Shown here: positions 19,835 through 28,795 of the stretch, piece after piece
Layout of the letters: every line of letters begins with the position of its first letter
Numbering within the stretch: position 1 is the first letter of the stretch
Origin: Parazoarcus communis SWub3 = DSM 12120
GTDB taxonomy: Bacteria > Pseudomonadota > Gammaproteobacteria > Burkholderiales > Rhodocyclaceae
NCBI RefSeq assembly: GCF_003226565.1
Contig: NZ_QKOE01000005.1
Coordinates: 172,846 to 236,845, forward strand
Direction: 5' to 3'
DNA: 64,000 nt
The notes under the pieces: generated by a model
Told to the model about the DNA's origin: nothing
The model's input: the letters and a program-made list of their open reading frames with translations, nothing else
Databases searched by the model: none
Program-made: the position numbers and the translations under genes

Positions 19835-21534
19835 CAGCCGCCTCGGTCCTGGTTGCCGCCAGCGTCGCCGCCGCTACCCCAACTGTCTCCGCCCGAGGGC
19901 GGGGCTTCGATCCGGATGGTGTCAAGGTCTACCTCGACCTTGGCGTCCAGACTGCCCGTGACGAGTTCGGGGAAGACAATCAACATGGCAATCATCAGGA
20001 TCTGGATCAGCACGAAGGCCACGGAGCCCCGATAGATCTGCGTCGTCCTGATGCCCTCGATGCGCTGTCCGGTCACGCGATCGAGATAGGCACCGACAGG
20101 TGCCACACTGCGCAGGTAGAACAGCGCGAAGCCAAAGGGTGGCGTCAGGAAGGAGGTCTGCAGGTTGATGGCAATCAGGACGCCGAACCAGATCAGGTCG
20201 ATCCCGAGCTTGTCTGCAACAGGCGCCAGCAGCGGAATCAGGATGAAGGCAATTTCGAAGAAGTCTAGGAAGAAGCCCAGGAAGAAGATCATCGCATTGA
20301 CAAAGATCAGGAAGCCAATTTGCCCCCCCGGTAGTTGGTCAAATAGATGTTCCACCCACTCCTTGCCGTCGATTGCAGTGAAGGTGAAGCTGAAGACGGT
20401 TGCGCCGATCAGAATGAACATCACGAAGACTGACAGGCGTGTCGTCGACTCTAGTGCGTCACGCAGTTTGACGAAGTCAAGACGGCGGCGCGCCACCGCC
20501 ATGATCAATGCGCCGACCGCACCCATTGCACCCCCTTCGGTCGGGGTGGCCACACCCAGGAAGATGGTGCCCAGAACCAGAAAGATCAGGGCCAGGGGCG
20601 GGATCAGCACGAAGGTCACACGCTCTGCGATGCGCGAGAGCAAGCCGGCTTTAAGCAGCTTGTTCAGGCCCGCAAGCACCAGCGCAACCAGTGTGCCAAA
20701 GGTGAGTGCAACGACGGCAACTTCTTCTGTGCTGGCATTGACTGTACGACCTTGCCAGGCTGTCATCAGAGCGTCGTACTGCAGTCCAAATACAACCGAG
20801 ATGCCGGTGACCACTAATAAGAGGACGCACAAGGAGCGCAGGCCGGAACCACCGTCGGGCTCCCGGAAGCGCAGTGCCTCTGGCGGTAGCGCAGGTACCA
20901 GCTTGGGCTTGAAGATGGCCAGGCCGATGATGAACAGTGCGTATAGTCCCACCAGCATGAAGGCCGGGATGAAGGCGCCTTTATACATGTCGCCGACGCT
21001 GCGGCCGAGCTGGTCGGCCATGACGATGAGTACCAGTGATGGCGGGATGGCCTGGGCGAGGGTGCCGGATGCGGTGATGGCGCCGCATGCAATCGGGCGG
21101 CTGTAGCCGTAGCGCAGCATGATGGGTAGCGAGATCAGGCCCATCGAGATCACCGATGCGGCGACCACGCCGGTGGTGGCTGCCAGCAGCGCACCGACGA
21201 AGATCACCGACAGCGCGAGTCCGCCACGGATCGGCCCGAAGACCTGCCCAGCCGTGTCGAGCAGATCCTCTGCCATACCACTTCGTTCAAGCACCAGGCC
21301 CATCAGTGTAAAGAAGGGGATGGCCAGCAGGATGTCGTTCTGCATGATGCCGAACACCCGCAGCGGCAGCGCCTGGAACAAGCTGCCTGGCAGCAGGCCA
21401 AGCTCCATGCCGATAAAGCCAAACAGCAAGCCGCAGGCTGCAAGCGAGAAGGCCACCGGAAAGCCGGACAGCAGGAAGAATACGACGGCACCGAACATGA
21501 TCGGTGCGAGGTTCGAAGTGACGAATTCAATCAT
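19831..21534 (-). CDS. TRAP transporter large permease subunit (DctM-like)
   Basis: Membrane subunit that couples substrate uptake to a sodium or proton gradient. The 567-residue protein is larger than classic DctM (about 430 residues), as in the FcbT/TakP-type branch. It is very hydrophobic, with about 12 or more predicted membrane segments. The extra length is a central insertion (about residues 225-320) and a Gly/Asp/Ser-rich C-terminal tail (about 540-567). It overlaps the small-permease gene upstream and the phosphatase gene downstream by 4 bases each. Confidence 0.92.
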   Translation of the reverse strand: MIEFVTSNLAPIMFGAVVFFLLSGFPVAFSLAACGLLFGFIGMELGLLPGSLFQALPLRVFGIMQNDILLAIPFFTLMGLVLERSGMAEDLLDTAGQVFGPIRGGLALSVIFVGALLAATTGVVAASVISMGLISLPIMLRYGYSRPIACGAITASGTLAQAIPPSLVLIVMADQLGRSVGDMYKGAFIPAFMLVGLYALFIIGLAIFKPKLVPALPPEALRFREPDGGSGLRSLCVLLLVVTGISVVFGLQYDALMTAWQGRTVNASTEEVAVVALTFGTLVALVLAGLNKLLKAGLLSRIAERVTFVLIPPLALIFLVLGTIFLGVATPTEGGAMGAVGALIMAVARRRLDFVKLRDALESTTRLSVFVMFILIGATVFSFTFTAIDGKEWVEHLFDQLPGGQIGFLIFVNAMIFFLGFFLDFFEIAFILIPLLAPVADKLGIDLIWFGVLIAINLQTSFLTPPFGFALFYLRSVAPVGAYLDRVTGQRIEGIRTTQIYRGSVAFVLIQILMIAMLIVFPELVTGSLDAKVEVDLDTIRIEAPPSGGDSWGSGGDAGGNQDRGGW

Positions 21535-22127
21535 TTGTGGGCCTCGCCCGAGGCGTTGTCATGTACCGCGACGTCAGGTGCGGGGGCGCCGTGCGACCCG
21601 GATTCGTGCAAGGTGGGATCTGGCCCGCTACCGGTCAGGAAGGCCAGTCGCTTGATGAGCTCTGAAATGCCCTGAAGTGCAAGAAGAAAGAAGCCTGCCG
21701 GTACGAGCGCATAAAGCGGCCAGCGAATCAGGCCTCCTGCGTTCGACGACATCTCGCCGCTGTTGTACGCGGCAATCAGGCTGGGCCAGGCAAACTGGCC
21801 GATGAGATAGCACATCGGAAACAGGAACAGCAGAATGCCGCCGATATCGACCATCATGCGGGTGCGTTTGGAGAGCTTGTTGGCCAGTACATCGATGCGG
21901 ACGTGAGCATTCTGCAGGAAAGCATATCCGGCGCCGAGCATGAAGACCGCAGCGAACAGGTACCACTGGATTTCTAGGAAGGCATTCGAGCCGATGTTGA
22001 ACGCCTTGCGGGCGACGGCGTTGGCTGCGCTGATCAAGGTGGCAAGCAGGATCAGCCAGATTACCGAGCGGCCGATCAAGCGGGTCAGGCCGTCGATCAG
22101 GCCGGAAAATTTAAGCAGCATTCCCAT
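21531..22127 (-). CDS. TRAP transporter small permease subunit (DctQ-like)
   Basis: Four-helix membrane subunit that pairs with the large permease. The 198-residue protein has hydrophobic segments at about 20-38, 50-72, 92-112 and 140-160 and a typical EIQWYLFAAVFMLGAGYAF segment. The C-terminal 40 residues are hydrophilic. It sits between the binding-protein gene and the large-permease gene; the gap to the former holds strong hairpins. Confidence 0.9.
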   Translation of the reverse strand: MGMLLKFSGLIDGLTRLIGRSVIWLILLATLISAANAVARKAFNIGSNAFLEIQWYLFAAVFMLGAGYAFLQNAHVRIDVLANKLSKRTRMMVDIGGILLFLFPMCYLIGQFAWPSLIAAYNSGEMSSNAGGLIRWPLYALVPAGFFLLALQGISELIKRLAFLTGSGPDPTLHESGSHGAPAPDVAVHDNASGEAHK

Positions 22128-22177
22128 GGCGGGCTTTTCGTTCTAGGACATTGACGCCTGGCTCAGGCGTGAATGAA

Positions 22178-22238
22178 GGGCGCCAGACTGTGGCGCCCTC
22201 CCGGGATGCCGCGTTTGCCATGGCTGGCATGGCAAACG
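22178..22238 (-). repeat. Two strong hairpins between the TRAP binding-protein and permease genes
   Basis: Hairpin 1 has an 11-bp perfect stem, CGTTTGCCATG (22212-22222) with CATGGCAAACG (22228-22238). Hairpin 2 has an 8-bp stem, GGGCGCCA (22178-22185) with TGGCGCCC (22191-22198), followed on the minus strand by TTCATT. Such structures in binding-protein operons usually protect the upstream mRNA and lower permease expression. Confidence 0.65.
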
Positions 22239-22246
22239 GAGGGGCA

Positions 22247-23395
22247 TTACAGCTTCTGTGCAGCCATGTACTGGTCGTAGCTGCCTTCAGCCAGCGGCAG
22301 CCACTGGTACTGCTCGGCCATGAAATTGGAATAGTCGCCGAACACCTTCTTCCAGTTTGCGTTGGTGTCGTTGAGCTCAGTGTAGACTTCGTTGCGAGCC
22401 TTCATGGCTGCATCCATCACGTCGCGCGGGAAACGCTTGACCTTGGCGCCTTCGGCGATCAGCTGCTTCAGTGCGTTCGGGTTGCGCGCGTCATACATTG
22501 CCTGCATGTTGACGTGTGCATGTGAGGCGGCAGCGGTGACAATGACCTTGTATTCATCCGGCAGGCTGTTCCATTGCTTGTCGTTGATGTACAACGAAAT
22601 CTGCGCACCGCCCTCCCACCAGCCCGGGTAGTAATAGTGCGGTGCGACCTTATGGAAGCCCAGCTTCAGGTCGTCGTAGGGACCGATCCACTCGGTTGCA
22701 TCGATGGTGCCACGCTCCAGCGACTGGTAGATTTCGCCGCCGGGGATGTTCTGCGGAACGCCACCGAGCTTGCTGACCACACGTCCGGCGAAACCGCCGA
22801 TTCGCATCTTCAGACCGGCGAGGTCTGCTGGTGAGTTGATCTCCTTGCGGTACCAGCCGCCCATCTGTGCGCCGGTATTTCCCATGGGCAAATTCACCAT
22901 GTTGTACCCGGCGAAGAATTCGCGCATCAACTTCATGCCGTTGCCTTGGTACATCCAGGCGGTGATTGAACGCGAGTTCATGCCGAAAGGAATGGCGGTA
23001 TCAATGGCGAAGGTTTCGTCCTTGCCAAAGAAATAGTAGCCGCAGGTGTGGCAGCAATCGATGGTGCCTTGCTGCACGGCATCCACGACGCCGAAAGCCG
23101 GCACCAACTCGCCCGGTGCGTGCACCGTGATCTGGAACTTGCCGCCGGTGGCGTCGGAAACCATCTTGGCGAAGACATCAGCTGCACCATGGATGGTGTC
23201 GAGCGACTTCGGGAAGCTCGAGGCCAGGCGCCAGCGGATTTCCTGCCCGCCAGTCTGTACTGCGGGTGCTGCAGGTGCGGCGGTCGGTGCTGCCGGTGCG
23301 GCGACTTCTTCTTTTTTGCCGCAGGCAGCCAGACCGACCGCTGCGCCTGCAGCAATACCTGCACCCGCTTTCTTCAGAAATGAACGACGTTCCAC
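22247..23395 (-). CDS. TRAP transporter substrate-binding protein (DctP family, keto-acid type)
   Basis: Periplasmic binding protein that delivers an organic anion to the permease pair. The start is a GTG at 23395 (MERRSFLKKAG) with AAAGGAG a few bases upstream; the open frame further upstream is non-coding. The 382-residue precursor has a Tat-like RRSFLKK signal and a possible lipobox LAAC at Cys25, then a Pro/Ala linker (30-50). Segments such as GEIYQSLERGTIDATEWIGP and HYYYPGWWEGG match the TakP/FcbT1 branch, whose members bind 2-oxo acids or aromatic acids. The actual substrate is unknown. Confidence 0.92.
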   Translation of the reverse strand: MERRSFLKKAGAGIAAGAAVGLAACGKKEEVAAPAAPTAAPAAPAVQTGGQEIRWRLASSFPKSLDTIHGAADVFAKMVSDATGGKFQITVHAPGELVPAFGVVDAVQQGTIDCCHTCGYYFFGKDETFAIDTAIPFGMNSRSITAWMYQGNGMKLMREFFAGYNMVNLPMGNTGAQMGGWYRKEINSPADLAGLKMRIGGFAGRVVSKLGGVPQNIPGGEIYQSLERGTIDATEWIGPYDDLKLGFHKVAPHYYYPGWWEGGAQISLYINDKQWNSLPDEYKVIVTAAASHAHVNMQAMYDARNPNALKQLIAEGAKVKRFPRDVMDAAMKARNEVYTELNDTNANWKKVFGDYSNFMAEQYQWLPLAEGSYDQYMAAQKL

Positions 23396-23839
23396 GATCT
23401 CTCCTTTGATTGTGCGTTCTATAGACTTGCTGCAGCGATTATAGGGATTGGCAAAGCCCGGAAAACCGCGGAAAACCCTAACCGGAACGGCTTGTTTGAG
23501 TTCGGCTGGATGGCTCGAACTTCCAGGTTGGGCGTACTTGCCTGATCTCACGTCTGATACCAAGGGGCTTGGGAAGGCAGGCGCCGTATTGACGGGCGGC
23601 AGGCTCGGACGTGTTCCATCAATGTGTTGGCTCATCGAGTTGATGGAAAGGAATGCTTGTGAGAATGACAAGGAGAGCATTGCCTGGTGAGGCAGGGGAT
23701 GTGTTGGTGGTGCCCATCGTCATCGCCTATTTCATGCTGGAGTGCCCTGGCTGGATGACGGGCCACCGCAATACGCCTGCAGCAATCGCCCCTTATGGTT
23801 ATGTGTCATCTACAGCGACGCAGGGGTTGCGAGACTTTC
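23396..23839. other. Intergenic region between dctP-like gene and SdiA-regulated-like gene
   Basis: A 444-base region without a recognised gene. It contains the putative minus-strand promoter of the TRAP operon near 23438-23465. The rest has short open frames with no resemblance to known proteins and no strong hairpin. It must hold the promoter for the plus-strand gene at 23840, but I cannot place it. Confidence 0.5.
23438..23465 (-). promoter_or_regulatory. Candidate sigma-70 promoter of the TRAP operon
   Basis: On the minus strand a perfect -10 box TATAAT (23438-23443) is preceded by TTTTCC (23460-23465) at a 16-base spacing. The start codon is 43 bases downstream. Confidence 0.45.
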
Positions 23840-24787
23840 ATGGTCACAAGAACGCTTCCGGCACCCATTCCGTTCTTGCGCCGCAGCCTCCCGCCCCAGA
23901 GTGGAGTGTTTGTAGCGGTTGTGGTGAGCCTCTCCCTGATCGCATTTGTCTGGCACCAGCAACTTCCGACCCTGGCCTACTATTGGGTCCGCATGCAGCA
24001 GGCCCATTCGGGCGCGCCCGGCTTGGGGTTGTCTGACTACGCCGTTGCAATTGATGCGCGGGAGATAGAAGGCATTCCAGCAAATGTCTCCGGTCTGACT
24101 TACAGTAGCGCAACCGGGACGCTTTTCGCGGTCATCAATGATCCGGCGCAGGTTGCCGAGTTGTCGACGGACGGACGCCTTCTGCGCATCATCCCCTTGC
24201 GCGGTATCCGTGATCCGGAGGGAATCACCCACGTCGCGGGTGATCACTTCCTCATTGCCGCCGAGCGTGATCGCCAACTGATCCTGGCGCGCATCAATGC
24301 CGAGCGCACTGAGCTCGATCTCGGTGTTGCACCTCGGCTGGGCCTGGGAATCGGTCTGAATGGAAACAAGGGGTTTGAAGGGTTGGCCTGGGATCCGGAG
24401 GGGCAGCGGCTGTTTGTCGTCCAGGAAAAGTCGCCGGTGCGCGTCCTTGAGATCACGGGGCTTCTAGCCGCCATGCATGGAGCGGGACTCGACCTTCAGG
24501 TGCGTGAGTGGAAACCCGGGCGTTTCGAGGAGCCCTACCTGCGTGACCTGTCGTCGGTAAGCTACGACGTCGCCAGTGGCCACCTGTTGCTGCTCAGCGA
24601 CGAGTCCCGTATGGCGGTGGAGTACAACCGGGACCGCGATCCGGTCGGTGTGCTCCCCCTGCGCCAGGGATGGCACGGCCTGGCGCACGCCGTACCTCAG
24701 GCCGAGGGCGTCGCGCTTGGTCCGGACCGCGCACTCTATGTCGTATCTGAACCGAATCTCTTTTATCGGTACGAGCCTCGCCGTTAA
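23840..24787 (+). CDS. SdiA-regulated-like (YjiK family) beta-propeller protein
   Basis: Function not known; the family is named after genes controlled by SdiA in enterics. The start at 23840 (MVTRTLPAP) gives 315 residues. One membrane anchor lies at about residues 24-42, so most of the protein should be periplasmic. The domain that follows shows beta-propeller-like repeats: SGLTYSSATGTLFAVIND, GLAWDPEGQRLFVVQE, SVSYDVASGHLLLLSD and GVALGPDRALYVVSEPN, the last two spaced as in YjiK. It stands alone between two gene-poor stretches. Confidence 0.82.
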   Translation: MVTRTLPAPIPFLRRSLPPQSGVFVAVVVSLSLIAFVWHQQLPTLAYYWVRMQQAHSGAPGLGLSDYAVAIDAREIEGIPANVSGLTYSSATGTLFAVINDPAQVAELSTDGRLLRIIPLRGIRDPEGITHVAGDHFLIAAERDRQLILARINAERTELDLGVAPRLGLGIGLNGNKGFEGLAWDPEGQRLFVVQEKSPVRVLEITGLLAAMHGAGLDLQVREWKPGRFEEPYLRDLSSVSYDVASGHLLLLSDESRMAVEYNRDRDPVGVLPLRQGWHGLAHAVPQAEGVALGPDRALYVVSEPNLFYRYEPRR

Positions 24788-25136
24788 GGGGCCGAATGGC
24801 TCCGAAACGCCTCGGCGGCCGACTGATTTGCATCTGGCGATGACAGTGGCTTGGTTGACGAGTTGCCTGTAATAGTTTCTCTCTGCCGCGGAGTATGGCA
24901 GATGGATTCAAGCAGTCCGTAATGCTGAAACAAGGATATCCATTCCAGTGCTGCGGGGACCCGTTGAATCCGCCCGGCGAGCTGCGCCCCGAGTGTTGGG
25001 CCACGTTTGATACCACGGAGTGTAAGGGGCTGAAGGGCGGGCTAGGGCGAACCCAGAGGTCAGGTGTGGCGGGCGGATACAAAAAGAACGAGGTTGTATC
25101 GGCTTGATATTTAGGGACTTTTTGTACAACAGGAAT
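24788..25136. other. Gene-poor region next to the tmRNA 3' end
   Basis: About 350 bases with no recognised gene. Open frames up to 70 codons exist (for example 24895-25107, plus strand) but they lack a convincing ribosome site and match nothing I know. The 3' end of tmRNA is a common integration site, so this could be old integration debris; however, I see no integrase remnant and no second copy of the tmRNA end. Confidence 0.4.
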
Positions 25137-25169
25137 AAAAAATCCCCGGCGGGTAAGGCCGGGGATTTT
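25137..25169 (-). terminator. Rho-independent terminator of tmRNA
   Basis: A 10-bp stem, AATCCCCGGC (25141-25150) with GCCGGGGATT (25158-25167), around a 7-base loop. Read on the minus strand it is followed by a T-run. It lies 7 bases beyond the CCA end of tmRNA. Confidence 0.85.
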
Positions 25170-25175
25170 GGGTGA

Positions 25176-25553
25176 TGGTGGAGCCGGCGGGAATCGAACC
25201 CGCGTCCGCAAGTCCTCTACAGACAGATCTACATACTTAGCCTGGCTATTTGGATTTAACCCCCGGCTTAGCCGCCTGGCAGGCCGGCAAGAGGCGAGTT
25301 ACCTTACTTTTAGCTGCGAGGCCAAGTAACCCGGCCTTGCTCGCGATTCTCTGTAAATGACACTGCAGCGGCCCAGCTTACGCTGGAACCACCCGGCCCA
25401 GAGACATGCCGGTGCAGCGCCCGCCGGGATTAAGCGGCGAGAGCGAAACGCTCGTCGTTGGCGTTTGTAGTTTTCCAGATGGATTTACGAGGTGACTGGT
25501 CCTCGGTATGCACTGCGCTGCTTCGCAACCCACGTCGAAACCAGGTCGGCCCC
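25176..25553 (-). ncRNA. ssrA: Transfer-messenger RNA (tmRNA)
   Basis: Rescues stalled ribosomes and tags the unfinished protein for degradation. The 5' GGGGCCG pairs with the 3' CGGCTCC before the CCA end, giving the seven-pair acceptor stem with one G-U pair. The T-arm GGGTTCGATTCCC is present, and the 5' end continues ACCTGGTTTCGACG as in other one-piece tmRNAs. The tag frame (25430-25462, minus strand) reads ANDERFALAA followed by TAA, a betaproteobacterial type. It lies downstream of ubiG on the same strand; a TAGAAT box at 25610-25615 may be its -10, which would leave a 5' leader for RNase P to remove. Confidence 0.97.
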
Positions 25554-25643
25554 GGAAAATCAGTGTTGCAGGAATCAGATGGGGGTGCTGATCCGTAAAA
25601 CAAGTGGCAATTCTAGCATGTCTTCAGGTCAGGACTGCTTTCA

Positions 25644-26345
25644 TCAGTTGCGCGTGGTGTGTATCAGGTAATTGACGTCGGTGTCGCGACCCAGCGAGTA
25701 CACCTTGGTCAGTGGGTTGTAGCTCATGCCGATGAGCTCGGTCGGGTTCAGTCCTGCGTTCCGGCAGTGGCGGGACAGTTCGGAGGGTTTAATGAACTTG
25801 GCGTAGTCGTGCGTGCCTTTGGGCAGGAGCTTGAGCAGGTACTCTGCACCGATGATGGCCAGTGCGTAGGACTTGAGGTTACGGTTAAGCGTCGAGAAAA
25901 AGACATGGCCGCCCGGTTTGACCAGACGGGCACAGGCCGCGATGGTGCTGGCGGGGTCAGGAACGTGTTCGAGCATCTCCATGCAGGTCACAACGTCGAA
26001 CTGTGCGGGGCGCTCTGCAGCGCAGGCTTCTGCGCTGATCAGCGTGTAATCCACCTCAAGACCGCTTTCGTACAGATGAAGTCGGGCAACACCGAGTGCT
26101 TTTTCCGACAGGTCGATGCCGGTTACCTTTGCGCCACGGGATGCCATGCCTTCTGACAGGATTCCGCCGCCGCAGCCGACATCAAGCACGACTTTGCCCG
26201 CCAGAGAGGCTGTGCGATCGATCCAGTCGAGGCGCATGGGGTTGATCTCGTGCAACGGCTTGAACTCCGAGGCGGGATCCCACCAACGATGGGCGAGTTC
26301 GCTGAATTTTTGCAGCTCTGCTGGATCGGCGTTGAGTGTCGTCAT
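25644..26345 (-). CDS. ubiG: Ubiquinone biosynthesis O-methyltransferase UbiG
   Basis: Carries out both O-methylation steps of ubiquinone synthesis with SAM. The start at 26345 ([23 protein letters not shown]) gives 233 residues, the family length; the frame is open upstream, but that part crosses the ompA terminator. The SAM loop is [15 protein letters not shown], and the C-terminal [21 protein letters not shown] segment is typical. The gph gene that often follows is missing; tmRNA takes that place. Confidence 0.95.
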   Translation of the reverse strand: MTTLNADPAELQKFSELAHRWWDPASEFKPLHEINPMRLDWIDRTASLAGKVVLDVGCGGGILSEGMASRGAKVTGIDLSEKALGVARLHLYESGLEVDYTLISAEACAAERPAQFDVVTCMEMLEHVPDPASTIAACARLVKPGGHVFFSTLNRNLKSYALAIIGAEYLLKLLPKGTHDYAKFIKPSELSRHCRNAGLNPTELIGMSYNPLTKVYSLGRDTDVNYLIHTTRN

Positions 26346-26417
26346 CTTGGTCAGGCGTGAGAAAGGACGTCGGTAGGAGGCGGGGGGGGCGGTTTTTGTT
26401 CCCTGTCCGCATAAAGC

Positions 26418-26444
26418 AAAAAGCCCTGCCGAAGCAGGGCTTTT
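26418..26444 (-). terminator. Rho-independent terminator after the OmpA-like gene
   Basis: Stem AAGCCCTGC (26421-26429) with GCAGGGCTT (26434-26442) and the stable loop CGAA (TTCG on the minus strand). A T-run follows on the minus strand. It lies 17 bases after the stop and upstream of ubiG. Confidence 0.88.
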
Positions 26445-26460
26445 CTCCCGGCCCAAGTGA

Positions 26461-27174
26461 TTACTTGGAGCCGATGACTTCCACTTCGACGCGACGGTCC
26501 GGCTGCAGGCACGAGATCAGTGCGGTGCGGCCCTTCACGTTGTTGCAGGAGGTGCCGGTGACCGGCTGCTTCTTGCCCTTGCCTTCGGTGTAGACGCGGT
26601 TGGCTTCAACACCCTTCGAAACCAGGTAGGTCTTGACCGCGGCAGCGCGGCGCTCGGACAGCTTTTGGTTGTAGGCGTCGGAACCCAGACGGTCGGTGTG
26701 ACCGACGGCGAGGATGACTTCCAGCTTGATCTGCTTGGACTTGGCAGCCAGGTCGTCGAGCTTGGCCATGCCTTCGGGCTTCAGGACAGCCTTGTCGAAG
26801 TCGAACAGGGCGTCAGCCGACAGCTTGATCTTGTCAGCAGTGGGCTTCGGTGCCGGGGCAGCGGCAGGTGCCGGAGCAGCAGCTACAGGCGCCGTGCACT
26901 TTTCCTTCGGGACGATGTCGCTGTCGCACTCGCAGCCGACCGGGAACTGACCGGCCAGTGCGGTGGAAGCTGCGGCCGGGGTCCAGTAACCGGTGCGCCA
27001 GCACAGCCCGGTGCCGCTACGTGCGACGACGTTACGGCCGTCGATCACGTAGGGGATTTCACCCTTGCCATCCACCACGACGTCCTTGGCCTGCGCAAAG
27101 GCGCTGGGGGCCGAGAAGCCGAGGGATGCAATGGCGGCCAGCACGAACATGTGTTTCTTGGTCTGTTTGATCAT
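26461..27174 (-). CDS. OmpA-family outer-membrane/peptidoglycan-binding protein
   Basis: Links the outer membrane to peptidoglycan. The 237-residue protein has a signal peptide ending AFAQA (about residue 28), a short N-terminal domain with Cys residues (about 57, 80, 82, 92), a Pro/Ala linker (about 95-112) and a C-terminal OmpA/MotB domain. The peptidoglycan-binding segment is [28 protein letters not shown] with its conserved Asp and Arg. There is no eight-stranded OmpA barrel, so it is a short member. A strong ribosome site AGAGGA precedes the ATG, and the gene has its own terminator. Confidence 0.92.
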   Translation of the reverse strand: MIKQTKKHMFVLAAIASLGFSAPSAFAQAKDVVVDGKGEIPYVIDGRNVVARSGTGLCWRTGYWTPAAASTALAGQFPVGCECDSDIVPKEKCTAPVAAAPAPAAAPAPKPTADKIKLSADALFDFDKAVLKPEGMAKLDDLAAKSKQIKLEVILAVGHTDRLGSDAYNQKLSERRAAAVKTYLVSKGVEANRVYTEGKGKKQPVTGTSCNNVKGRTALISCLQPDRRVEVEVIGSK

Positions 27175-27273
27175 GGTTTCCTCTTGTGAAGGGCAAGTGA
27201 CTTGGTGTGCCGCTGTGACTGGCGGAGACGCTTCGTATCGCCGCCCTGTACGTGTTTATTTGAGATATACACT

Positions 27274-28593
27274 TTAATTAGCGAACCTAGTTTGCCATAG
27301 CGTACTGATGCCGAGCAATTCTTTGTGGGCAATTTGCAACAGTAACGCACCATTTTGAACACGCAGTTCGCCGTCGATCCAGACATGGCTGACTTGTTCG
27401 CGCCCCGCAACATATGCGAGGTGGGAAATCGGGTCGAAACAGGGTTGCATCAGCGGGTCAATAAGGCGGATTGCGCAGAGGTCAGCCTGTTTGCCGACGG
27501 TGATCGAGCCGATCTGTGTGTCGAGACCGAGCGCGCGTGCGCCCCCGAGCGTGGCCATGTGAAGGGCAGCATGAGCGGGCACCGTGGCAGCGTCCCGAGT
27601 CGCTGCTTTGGCCAGTAGTGCGGCGTGGCGCATTTCCTGGAATAGGTCCAGGCGGTTGTTGCTGGCTGCGCCGTCCGTGCCCAGGCCGACATTGATGCCG
27701 CGTTCGAGTAGTGCGGACAGGGGGGCGATACCGCTACCGAGCTTCATGTTCGATGTGGGGCAGTGAGCGATATTGCAACCATGATGCGAAAGCAGGGCGA
27801 GGTCGGTCTCGTCAAGGTGGACGGCGTGGACACCGATCAGGCCTGGCCCGAGTAGTCCAAGCCTGGCAAGGCGGGTTAGCGGCCGGGCGCCATAGCGGGC
27901 GATCGATGTGTCAATTTCGCTCTCGACCTCGTGCACATGGATGTGAATCGGGAGATCCAGTTCGGCGGCGAGGCTGGCTGCCCGCTCCAGGCCGGCGTCA
28001 GACACCGTGTAGGGGGCATGGGGTGCGATCGAGAAGCCGATGCGAGGGCTTCCCCGCCACTGGTCACGGGCCGCGAGTCCCTTGCGCAGGTAGTCGTCTG
28101 CATCGCTGGCGTAGGGGCTCGGGAAGTCCAGCATGACGATACCGATGACGGCGCGCATGCCGACCCGGTGAAACGCGCTTGCCGCCGAGTCGGGATAGAA
28201 GTACATGTCGTTGCAGGTGGTGATCCCGCCTCGCAGCATTTCGGCCGCAGCGAGCAGCGTGCCATCGGCGACGAAAGCAGGTGACACGTGCTTGCCCTCG
28301 ATTGGCCAGATGGCTTCCTGCAGCCAGCGCATCAGGGGTAGATCGTCGGCGATGCCTCGCATCAGGTTCATGGCCGCATGGGTGTGAAGATTGACCAGGC
28401 CAGGAATGAGTACGTGATCGCCGAGGTGTTCGGTGCGCCGTGCCTGATATCGCACGCTGGCCTCGCCTTGCGGCAGGACGTCCAGGATGCGGCCCTGATC
28501 CACGACGACGCAATGGTGTTCGAGTACGGTAGTGGCAGGTTCGACTGGAACGATCCAGCGAGGCTGAATGATGAGGTCGACGGTTGCGCTCAA
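27274..28593 (-). CDS. TRZ/ATZ-family amidohydrolase (MTA/SAH deaminase-like)
   Basis: Zinc hydrolase, probably a 5'-methylthioadenosine/S-adenosylhomocysteine or related deaminase. Homology starts at LSATVDLIIQPRWIVPVEP, for which a TTG at 28593 with CCGGAG nine bases upstream is the best start (439 residues); an ATG at 28653 is possible. Metal ligands are visible as HTHAAMN (His70, His72), IHIHVHE, the GVHAVHLDE histidine and GTDGAASNN. The substrate cannot be told from sequence. In betaproteobacteria this gene is usually next to ubiG, as here (ompA and ubiG downstream). Confidence 0.9.
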   Translation of the reverse strand: MSATVDLIIQPRWIVPVEPATTVLEHHCVVVDQGRILDVLPQGEASVRYQARRTEHLGDHVLIPGLVNLHTHAAMNLMRGIADDLPLMRWLQEAIWPIEGKHVSPAFVADGTLLAAAEMLRGGITTCNDMYFYPDSAASAFHRVGMRAVIGIVMLDFPSPYASDADDYLRKGLAARDQWRGSPRIGFSIAPHAPYTVSDAGLERAASLAAELDLPIHIHVHEVESEIDTSIARYGARPLTRLARLGLLGPGLIGVHAVHLDETDLALLSHHGCNIAHCPTSNMKLGSGIAPLSALLERGINVGLGTDGAASNNRLDLFQEMRHAALLAKAATRDAATVPAHAALHMATLGGARALGLDTQIGSITVGKQADLCAIRLIDPLMQPCFDPISHLAYVAGREQVSHVWIDGELRVQNGALLLQIAHKELLGISTLWQTRFAN

Positions 28594-28795
28594 AGGCCTG
28601 AACTCCGGGTGACGGTGCTGTGGTGGTGGGCGGCAAGAGTTTCCGCGAAGCATACTTGGCTGCGCTGGTTCGGGCCAGGACTTGTCATGTGTCGCGTATT
28701 GTCGAGCGGATGTCGTTCTCCCGTGCGCCGGATCGTGACACAATTCACGCTATTGAAAGTAATGGCGGGTTGACATCGTCCTCGCCCGGATCCTC

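Noticed and set aside
24895-25107. A 70-codon open frame between the SdiA-regulated-like gene and tmRNA
   Set aside because: No clear ribosome site, no recognisable similarity, and open frames on the opposite strand are equally long.
25176-25553. A tRNA gene from the T-arm and CCA end at 25176-25210
   Set aside because: The matching 5' acceptor strand lies about 370 bases away, and a tag reading frame is present, so this is tmRNA.
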